Shown in pieces: positions 6,315 through 10,408 of a stretch of 10,408 nucleotides of DNA. The position numbers were made by a program, and so were the translations under genes. A model generated the notes under the pieces. That model was not told where the DNA came from. It worked only from the letters and a program-made list of their open reading frames with translations, and did not search any database. Every line of letters starts with the position of its first letter. Position 1 is the first letter of the stretch. This DNA is from JBJEQG01 sp051881635 (lineage in GTDB: Bacteria > Bacillota > Clostridia > Oscillospirales > Acutalibacteraceae): assembly GCA_051881635.1 (NCBI GenBank), contig JBJEQG010000137.1:1-10408 (forward strand), given 5' to 3'.

Positions 6315-6542
6315 ATGGTACTCGAAAAGGTAAAATCTATTCTTAGCGAACAGTTCGACACAGAGGAAGACAAAATCACAGCAGAAACATCTATCACAAA
6401 TGACTTGGGTGCAGACTCTCTTGATGTTGTTGATTTGCTCATGTCTATCGAGGACGAATTTGAAGTTGAAGTTCCGGACGAGGAAATCGAAAACATAAAA
6501 ACTGTTGGTGACTTGGTTAAGTACATCGAGGCTCATCAGTAA
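6315..6542 (+). CDS. acpP: Acyl carrier protein
   Basis: A 75-residue acidic helical protein that carries growing acyl chains as thioesters in type II fatty acid synthesis. The phosphopantetheine attachment motif GADSLD places the modified serine at residue 35, followed by the family-typical VVDLLMSIEDEFEVEVPDEEIENIKTVGDLVKYIE. Length and acidity are as expected. AGGAGG (6301-6306) lies 8 bases before the ATG, a very strong ribosome site. It seems to be monocistronic, between its own promoter (6144-6172) and the terminator at 6657-6704, unlike the many bacteria where acpP sits among fab genes. FabV, another fatty acid enzyme, is encoded about 2 kb downstream. Confidence 0.97.
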   Translation: MVLEKVKSILSEQFDTEEDKITAETSITNDLGADSLDVVDLLMSIEDEFEVEVPDEEIENIKTVGDLVKYIEAHQ

Positions 6543-6656
6543 TCCTTCAAAAACAAAACAGCAGCCCTGTTAAATAAAAGCAGTATTGATAACGCCATAT
6601 AAGGCATTAGCTCATAAAATACAATTAAATATTAACTTAACAGGTGTTGTAAAACC

Positions 6657-6704
6657 AAAAACAGTGTAAAATGCAGAAATGCATTTTACACTGTTTTTTA
6701 TTTT
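6657..6704 (+). terminator. Strong Rho-independent terminator after acpP
   Basis: The arms at 6657-6675 and 6680-6698 are perfect 19-bp complements closed by a GAAA tetraloop, followed by more T-rich sequence. The stem lies 114 bases past the acpP stop. The 6543-6656 interval holds only weak short hairpins (AACAG/CTGTT; GCC/GGC) and no gene I can support. The -35 box of the next gene begins three bases after the terminator. Confidence 0.92.
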
Positions 6705-6706
6705 TC

Positions 6707-6735
6707 TTGACAAAATGGTAACAAGTTACTATAAT
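6707..6735 (+). promoter_or_regulatory. Perfect consensus promoter of the marR-DUF operon
   Basis: TTGACA (6707-6712), a 17-base spacer, then TATAAT (6730-6735). Both hexamers match the housekeeping consensus exactly. A promoter this strong normally needs a repressor, and the spacer itself contains a palindrome (6718-6729). Confidence 0.88.
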
Positions 6736-6755
6736 TAAGAATAGAAACTTGTTAC
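6718..6755 (+). promoter_or_regulatory. Probable MarR operator pair overlapping the promoter
   Basis: GTAACAAGTTAC (6718-6729) is a palindrome with arms GTAAC/GTTAC and fills the end of the promoter spacer. GAAACTTGTTAC (6744-6755) is its near-perfect inverted copy, just past the expected start site. The two site centres are 26 bp apart, about two and a half helical turns. This layout fits autorepression by the dimeric MarR protein encoded immediately downstream. Confidence 0.68.
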
Positions 6756-6771
6756 TATGGAGATGCAACAG

Positions 6772-7257
6772 ATGAAAATGAATGAACTTTTTGAAAAATA
6801 TAATTGTGATACACAACATCGGGTACAAGCCATTTTTTCGAGCATTTTTGTTATGCAGAATCGTATGCAAACCGCAGGAGAAAAACTTCAAACAGAAATT
6901 TCCATGAAACAATGGCTTTTACTCGCTATGACAGAATGTTGCCCGGAACCACGCACTTTAACAAATATTGGAAATATAATGGGGTGTTCAAGACAAAATA
7001 TAAAAAAATTAGCATTAGCTCTTGAAAAAAAAGGATTTGTCCGCTTAATTTCAGGCAGCAACCATTCTCTCCATATTGAATTGACAGATAAAGCTGTCAA
7101 TTATGCTGATAAGATAGGAGAAATACATTTGCAATCTTTAAAATTATTATTTGAGGATTTTAGTGAAGACGAAATTAAACAATTATTTCTGCTTTACAAC
7201 AAATTATATGCAGGTATAGAACGGGTAGAAAAATATGCGGAGGAAGTAGAACAATGA
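6772..7257 (+). CDS. MarR-family transcriptional regulator
   Basis: A 161-residue winged helix-turn-helix repressor; MarR proteins bind DNA as dimers and are often released by small lipophilic or phenolic ligands. The N-terminal helix (MNELFEKYNCDTQHRVQAIFSSIF) and C-terminal helices (about 115-158) would form the dimer interface. The HTH is TLTNIGNIMGCSRQNIKKLALALEKKGFV (62-90) and the wing ISGSNHSLHIELTDKA (93-108). An in-frame ATG at 6757 would add five residues, but it has no ribosome site and abuts the operator; the ATG at 6772 has GGAG nine bases upstream, so I prefer it. The stop overlaps the next start by ATGA. The likely target is its own promoter. The ligand is unknown; GCCPEP-type MarR/DUF pairs are common in Clostridia but I cannot name this one. 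Confidence 0.9.
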   Translation: MKMNELFEKYNCDTQHRVQAIFSSIFVMQNRMQTAGEKLQTEISMKQWLLLAMTECCPEPRTLTNIGNIMGCSRQNIKKLALALEKKGFVRLISGSNHSLHIELTDKAVNYADKIGEIHLQSLKLLFEDFSEDEIKQLFLLYNKLYAGIERVEKYAEEVEQ

Positions 7258-8129
7258 AGAAAGAGAGGAAAAGAAAAATGTTTGTTATAATTGGTGTACT
7301 GCTTGTTTTGGTAGGTATGTTAATGATATGGTTTAATATTCCGTACTCCCCTGTCAAAAAGCAATTTCAAAATGATATAGAGGCTCTTACAGTTAAAAAT
7401 CATCTGTCTGTTAAAAATGAAGTATTTACAGATAGTGATTTTTCACATCTACCGATTGTCATTCAAAGATATATTCAATATTGCGGCTATATAGGAACGC
7501 CCAAAATGTCTTATATGAAAATGGAATATCATGATGTAGATTTTATGCAAGGTAGAAACGGTCCTTCTTTAAAGATTGACTATACACAATATAATTTTGT
7601 GTATGAACCTTGTAGAATGGCATTGATTGACAGCAGTATGTTTGGTATTCCATTTGAAGGGTACGACTATTATCAAAATGGAATTGGCGGCATGAAAGGT
7701 GTGATTGCAAAAGCTATTACACTATTCAATCAAACGGGTACAGATATGGATAAAGCCTGTTTAGCTACTTTTCTTGCAGAGAGCCTGTTTGCTCCTACGA
7801 TTCTGTTGCAAGACTATATTTCATTTGAAGAAATAAGTGATTTTGAAGTGCGGGCAACAATCAGTTACAAAGGACAAACCGCAAGCGGCATTTTTAATTT
7901 TAACGAAAAATATGAAATAGTTTCTTTCACTACTAATGATAGAGCCGCCACAGGTACAGATGGAACCATAGAATATGTGCCATGGTCGGCTCTTTGCAGT
8001 GATTATCAGGTTTCTGAAAGCGGCATTAAATATCCTACAAAGTTTCAAGCTGTTTGGAATTATTCAGATGGAGATTTTGTTTATTTTAATGGAATAATCA
8101 GCAAGGTATCATATGGATTTGAAAAGTAA
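7254..8129 (+). CDS. Membrane-anchored protein of unknown function (DUF6544/DUF6920-like)
   Basis: A 291-residue protein with a basic N-terminus (KKERKRK), one transmembrane segment (about residues 9-28, MFVIIGVLLVLVGMLMIWF) and a large domain on the outer face. The domain begins with a LPIVIQRYIQYCGYIGTPK segment and continues through a strand-rich part with ATFLAESLFAPTILLQ in the middle. From memory this order resembles the DUF6544/DUF6920 proteins, which have no assigned function; this is recall and unchecked. The start overlaps the marR stop by ATGA, with GGAGG 10 bases upstream; a second ATG at 7278 also has a fair ribosome site but would drop the positive charges that orient the membrane segment. 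Operon pairing with a MarR repressor suggests induction by an envelope-active compound, which is inference. Confidence 0.82.
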   Translation: MKKERKRKMFVIIGVLLVLVGMLMIWFNIPYSPVKKQFQNDIEALTVKNHLSVKNEVFTDSDFSHLPIVIQRYIQYCGYIGTPKMSYMKMEYHDVDFMQGRNGPSLKIDYTQYNFVYEPCRMALIDSSMFGIPFEGYDYYQNGIGGMKGVIAKAITLFNQTGTDMDKACLATFLAESLFAPTILLQDYISFEEISDFEVRATISYKGQTASGIFNFNEKYEIVSFTTNDRAATGTDGTIEYVPWSALCSDYQVSESGIKYPTKFQAVWNYSDGDFVYFNGIISKVSYGFEK

Positions 8130-8198
8130 CTAATACCAACTAAACTAAAATTTGATATAGGACTTCCCGCTGATTTATGATAAATTTAAAATTAGGAC

Positions 8199-8227
8199 TT
8201 GAAAAATCTAAATGTCTGTGGTATAAT
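8199..8227 (+). promoter_or_regulatory. Promoter of the tRNA pair
   Basis: TTGAAA (8199-8204), 17 bases and TATAAT (8222-8227). Initiation near 8234 is about 8 bases before the mature tRNA-Arg, as is usual for tRNA operons. The 8130-8198 interval before it contains no convincing terminator for the DUF gene. Confidence 0.82.
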
Positions 8228-8241
8228 AAAGAAAATTTTAT

Positions 8242-8318
8242 CCGCCCGTGGCGCAGCTGGATAACGCAACGGATTCCGATTCCGGAGATCGGGGGTTCAA
8301 ATCCCTTCGGGCGGGCCA
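8242..8318 (+). tRNA. tRNA-Arg (anticodon CCG)
   Basis: 77 nt including an encoded CCA. The acceptor stem is CCGCCCG paired with CGGGCGG, discriminator G73. The D arm is GCGC-AGCTGGATA-ACGC, the anticodon loop TTCCGAT (anticodon CCG, reading CGG), and the T arm GGGGG-TTCAAAT-CCCTT with two G-U pairs. Position 27-43 is an A-G mismatch at the base of the anticodon stem. Confidence 0.95.
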
Positions 8319-8352
8319 CCTGCTTTGCGGCAATAACGGGAAGTCCAAACAT

Positions 8353-8428
<76 letters not shown>

Positions 8429-8432
8429 AACA

Positions 8433-8471
8433 GAGAACGGCACATGAGGTTGTACCTTGTGTGCCGTTCTC
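8433..8471 (+). terminator. Long hairpin after tRNA-Ala, tRNA terminator or fabV leader element
   Basis: GAGAACGGCACA (8433-8444) pairs perfectly with TGTGCCGTTCTC (8460-8471). Inside, a symmetric TG/TG internal loop leads to AGGT/ACCT around a 3-nt loop. Downstream sequence is only pyrimidine-rich (CTCTTTCTTTT about 9 bases later), with no immediate T-run, so termination would be imperfect. It could also end the tRNA precursor by processing. Confidence 0.55.
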
Positions 8472-8479
8472 AATATAAC
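8450..8479 (+). promoter_or_regulatory. Possible fabV promoter
   Basis: TTGTAC (8450-8455), 18 bases and TATAAC (8474-8479) form a fair housekeeping promoter embedded in the hairpin. It would give a leader of about 40 nt before fabV. Weaker matches than elsewhere in this window, so tentative. Confidence 0.35.
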
Positions 8480-8528
8480 CTCTTTCTTTTCGATAAAACT
8501 TTATTTCAAAACAAAAGGAGAAAAAAAG

Positions 8529-9710
8529 ATGATTGTCAAACCAAAAGTTCGTGGATTTATCTGTACAACGGCACACCCTGAGGGCTGTAAAGCTAATGTT
8601 AAAAATCAAATTGACTATGTTAAATCTCAGCCAAAAACAGACGGTCCAAAAAAAGTTCTGATTATCGGTGCATCTATGGGATATGGTTTAGCCTCCCGTA
8701 TTTCTGCCGCTTATTCATGCAACGCTGCTACAATCGGTGTTATCTTTGATAAACCCGCCACTGACACCCGTACTGCAACCGCCGGTTGGTACAACACTGC
8801 CGCTTTTGAACAATTTGCAGCGGAAGACGGTCTATATGCCAAATCTATCAACGGTGATGCTTATTCCGATGAAATTAAAAAGCAAACTATTGCCGCTATA
8901 AAGGCGGACCTTGGCAAGGTTGACATGGTTGTTTACAGTCTTGCTGCTCCCCGCCGCACTGCTCCTGACGGTACGGTTTATACTTCTGTTCTTAAAACGG
9001 TTGGACAACCATACACAAATAAAACGATTGATTTAAGAACAAACACCATTTCGGACATAACCGTTGAACCCGCAACAAATGAAGAAATTGAACACACAAT
9101 TAAAGTCATGGGCGGCGAGGATTGGAGATTATGGCTGAACGCTTTACAGGAAGCTGATGCTATTGAGCCAAATGCCGTAACTGTCGCTTATTCGTATATT
9201 GGACCGATGATTACACACCCGATGTATTATGACGGCTCTATTGGTATGGCAAAACAGGATTTACTGAGAACCTGCAAAGAAATCAATGAGGCTTTTCCCG
9301 GCATGAAAGCCTTTATTTCCGTCAATAAAGCTTTGGTTACACAATCAAGTGCGGCTATTCCGATTGTGCCGCTGTATATTTCTATTCTGTTTAAGGTTAT
9401 GAAAGAACGCAATGTACACGAAGGCTGCATTGAACAAATGTACCGTTTGTTCAATCAAAAGCTGTTTAGTGCAGAACTTGAACTCGATGATGAAAAGCGT
9501 ATCCGCATGGACGACTTGGAAATGCAATTTGATGTACAGGCTGATGTTGATGACCTTTGGCAGAAAATCAATACGGAAAACCTGAACGAATGTGCCGATA
9601 TTCAAGGCTATTGGAAAGATTTTTACAATCTGTTCGGCTTTGATATTGACGGCGTAGACTATGATACTGATGTTAATATCCAAATGCCTATTCCTAGCCT
9701 TGCACAATAA
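8529..9710 (+). CDS. fabV: Enoyl-ACP / trans-2-enoyl-CoA reductase, FabV/Ter family (NADH)
   Basis: A 393-residue single-domain reductase that saturates the trans-2 double bond of enoyl-ACP in fatty acid elongation, or of crotonyl/enoyl-CoA in the closely related Ter enzymes. The NADH loop GASMGYGLASRI spans 47-58. The large-spaced catalytic pair is intact: Tyr233 and Lys242 in MYYDGSIGMAK, i.e. Y-x8-K, the FabV/Ter signature that differs from FabI. Other family landmarks are YSLAAPRRT (136-144) and QSSAAIPIVPLYISILFKVMKE (272-293). The frame is open further upstream to 8457, but the ATG at 8529 carries AAAGGAG eight bases upstream and gives the family N-terminus (MIVKPKVRGFICTTAHPEGC). Sequence alone does not settle whether ACP or CoA substrates are preferred; acpP nearby favours a biosynthetic role. 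Confidence 0.95.
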   Translation: MIVKPKVRGFICTTAHPEGCKANVKNQIDYVKSQPKTDGPKKVLIIGASMGYGLASRISAAYSCNAATIGVIFDKPATDTRTATAGWYNTAAFEQFAAEDGLYAKSINGDAYSDEIKKQTIAAIKADLGKVDMVVYSLAAPRRTAPDGTVYTSVLKTVGQPYTNKTIDLRTNTISDITVEPATNEEIEHTIKVMGGEDWRLWLNALQEADAIEPNAVTVAYSYIGPMITHPMYYDGSIGMAKQDLLRTCKEINEAFPGMKAFISVNKALVTQSSAAIPIVPLYISILFKVMKERNVHEGCIEQMYRLFNQKLFSAELELDDEKRIRMDDLEMQFDVQADVDDLWQKINTENLNECADIQGYWKDFYNLFGFDIDGVDYDTDVNIQMPIPSLAQ

Positions 9711-9725
9711 GAGTCTATAATAATT

Positions 9726-9765
9726 GCCCCGTCACTTCACAACTGAAATGACGGGGCTGTTTTTA
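9726..9765 (+). terminator. Rho-independent terminator of fabV
   Basis: GCCCCGTCA (9726-9734) pairs with TGACGGGGC (9749-9757), extended through one mismatch by TTCA/TGAA around a CAAC loop. TGTTTTTA follows. The T-run overlaps the stop codon of the convergent minus-strand ORF. Confidence 0.9.
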
Positions 9766-9981
9766 TGTATCAGGGAAAATGGATTTTTTCTCAGGTGTCT
9801 GTATAAATGAGGCAACCAAACAATCTTTAATCGGATTAACAGGAGCATGATTTGGTATCGGAAAACCCAATTTTAGGACTTCACTATAACGGTCATTCAC
9901 AAAATCAGACCATACAGCCTTTTTCGGTGTTATAATTGCTGTTTTTTGAACATATACTTTTTTCTTATCTTTATCCGTCAT
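9763..9981 (-). CDS. Small hypothetical protein
   Basis: 72 residues, not recognised. It starts with a highly charged MTDKDKKKVYVQK segment, then a mixed part (AVWSDFVNDRYSEVLKLGFPIPNHAPVNPIKDCLVASF). There is no signal peptide, membrane segment or metal-binding motif, so a small cytoplasmic protein is expected. Support for a real gene is positional: AAAGGA about 10 bases before the ATG, a good promoter (ATGACT-17-TATAAT) at the correct distance, and a stop that meets the fabV terminator exactly, as convergent genes often do. Confidence 0.6.
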   Translation of the reverse strand: MTDKDKKKVYVQKTAIITPKKAVWSDFVNDRYSEVLKLGFPIPNHAPVNPIKDCLVASFIQTPEKKSIFPDT

Positions 9982-10015
9982 AAAACAATATCCTTTCTTC
10001 TATAATTTCCTTTTT

Positions 10016-10044
10016 ATTATAACATAAATTGAACAAAAAGTCAT
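10016..10044 (-). promoter_or_regulatory. Promoter of the 72-residue ORF
   Basis: On the minus strand ATGACT (10044-10039), 17 bases and TATAAT (10021-10016). Initiation near 10009 gives a 28-nt leader containing the AAAGGA ribosome site. Confidence 0.65.
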
Positions 10045-10068
10045 TCCTGATTTTGTTTTATAGATATG

Positions 10069-10131
10069 TTGGAAAAAGACAAACAAATATGATATACTGT
10101 AAAATGGTATTTTAAATTTAAAAATAGGAGG
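10069..10131 (+). promoter_or_regulatory. Promoter plus ribosome site with no gene attached
   Basis: TTGGAA (10069-10074), 18 bases and TATACT (10093-10098) form a reasonable promoter. AGGAGG (10126-10131) follows about 25 bases after the expected start site, but no start codon lies 5-12 bases further on; a TAA appears instead. The pair may serve the tnpB leader downstream, or may be what remains of a gene interrupted by the element. Confidence 0.45.
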
Positions 10132-10147
10132 AAAATTAAGTAATCAA

Positions 10148-10185
10148 ATATATTGACGAATATGTTTGAATATGTCAAAATATAT
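10148..10185 (+). repeat. Bulged hairpin at the likely left end of the second TnpB element
   Basis: ATATA (10148-10152) and TTGAC (10153-10157), a GA bulge and ATAT (10160-10163) pair with ATAT (10170-10173), GTCAA (10174-10178), an AA bulge and TATAT (10181-10185), around a 6-nt loop. Imperfect subterminal hairpins with small bulges are what Y1 transposases recognise at IS200/IS605 ends. The direct repeat GAATATGT (10158-10165, 10168-10175) is part of the same structure. Confidence 0.45.
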
Positions 10186-10209
10186 AAAAAACACAGGAGG
10201 ATAAATATA

Positions 10210-10408
10210 TTGCTGACGAGCTACAAGACAGAAATAAACCCGACATCTGAGCAAAAGCAGATAATCAATCGCACTATTGGGGTATGCAGATTTGTTTATA
10301 ATTTTTATCTTGCACACAACAAAGAAATATATAATACGGAAAATCGTTTTGTATCAGGTATGGAATTTTCAAAATGGCTGAATAATGAGTTTATCCCTGA
10401 TAATCAGG
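10210..10408 (+). CDS. tnpB: TnpB/OrfB family protein, N-terminal part (runs off the window)
   Basis: 66 codons to the window edge, beginning MLTSYKTEINPT (TTG read as Met) and continuing EQKQIINRTIGVCRFVYNFYLAHNKEIY and GMEFSKWLNNEFIP. This is the helix-turn-helix-like start of IS200/IS605 OrfB proteins (KxEIxPTxEQ...GxxRFVYN). It is a different subfamily from the 3248-4471 protein, whose N-terminus (MIITRVEKHIIKS) does not align. I take the TTG at 10210 because AGGAGG lies 9 bases upstream; the in-frame ATG at 10162 would add 16 residues without a good ribosome site. RuvC and zinc-finger regions lie outside the window, so activity cannot be judged. Confidence 0.85.
   Translation, partial: MLTSYKTEINPTSEQKQIINRTIGVCRFVYNFYLAHNKEIYNTENRFVSGMEFSKWLNNEFIPDNQ

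Noticed and set aside
6174..6536. 120-codon minus-strand frame antisense to acpP and its leader
   Set aside because: Phe/Cys-rich composition typical of an antisense shadow; acpP in the opposite frame is certain.
6543..6656. Small RNA or gene between acpP and its terminator
   Set aside because: Only 5-bp and 3-bp stems, no promoter and no frame with a ribosome site.
6757..6771. Earlier in-frame ATG for the MarR gene
   Set aside because: It lacks a ribosome site and lies directly after the operator; GGAG fits the ATG at 6772.
8130..8198. Terminator for the DUF gene
   Set aside because: The only stem, ATTTA/TAAAT, is too short and lacks a T-run; the TAGGACTT duplicate (about 36 bases apart) looks coincidental.
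8457..8528. Longer N-terminus for FabV beginning MCAVLNITS
   Set aside because: The extension runs through the post-tRNA hairpin, has no ribosome site and is absent from the family; AAAGGAG selects 8529.
10158..10175. GAATATGT direct repeats as the start of a repeat array
   Set aside because: Only two copies, 10 bases apart, explained by the hairpin at the element end.

Overview
The window looks like a chromosomal stretch from a low-GC Gram-positive bacterium, most likely a clostridial (Bacillota) lineage. The grounds are the AT-rich intergenic DNA, the strong AGGAGG-type ribosome binding sites, near-consensus TTGACA/TATAAT promoters, a lipoprotein with a Gram-positive style lipobox, a type 3 prolyl-tRNA synthetase, a FabV-type enoyl reductase and Clostridia-style IS200/IS605 TnpB proteins. 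No species can be named from the sequence alone.

Layout. Bases 1-6050 read almost entirely on the minus strand. In transcription order (right to left) they hold aroE and aroK (shikimate pathway, one operon), a lone tnpB element with a structured 3' end (candidate omega RNA), proS, a PARG-like TIGR02452 macrodomain hydrolase with no visible terminator between it and proS, and a lipoprotein gene with its own perfect consensus promoter. A divergent intergenic region (6051-6314) separates these from plus-strand genes: acpP with a structured leader of about 135 nt, a strong GNRA-loop terminator, then a MarR-type regulator overlapping a membrane-anchored DUF protein by ATGA. The operator-like repeats of the MarR gene sit on its own promoter. 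Next come tRNA-Arg(CCG) and tRNA-Ala(GGC), then fabV with its terminator, a convergent 72-codon hypothetical ORF on the minus strand, and the 5' end of a second, unrelated TnpB that runs off the right edge.

How the genes fit together. Most are core metabolism: chorismate precursor synthesis (AroE, AroK), fatty acid synthesis (AcpP, FabV) and translation (ProS, two tRNAs). The accessory layer is two TnpB elements, the MarR/DUF pair and the ADP-ribose hydrolase.

The most interesting object is the complete TnpB (3248-4471). It lacks the Cys4 zinc finger. It also lacks the usual RuvC-II glutamate (Gly at the expected place) but has a Glu-Glu pair about 46 residues later, which fits the rearranged active site described for Fanzor and some TnpBs. 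Its 3' end encodes overlapping RNA stems that can form a pseudoknot, and its stop codon lies in a terminal hairpin loop. I see no CRISPR array, prophage or obviously undescribed multi-gene system.
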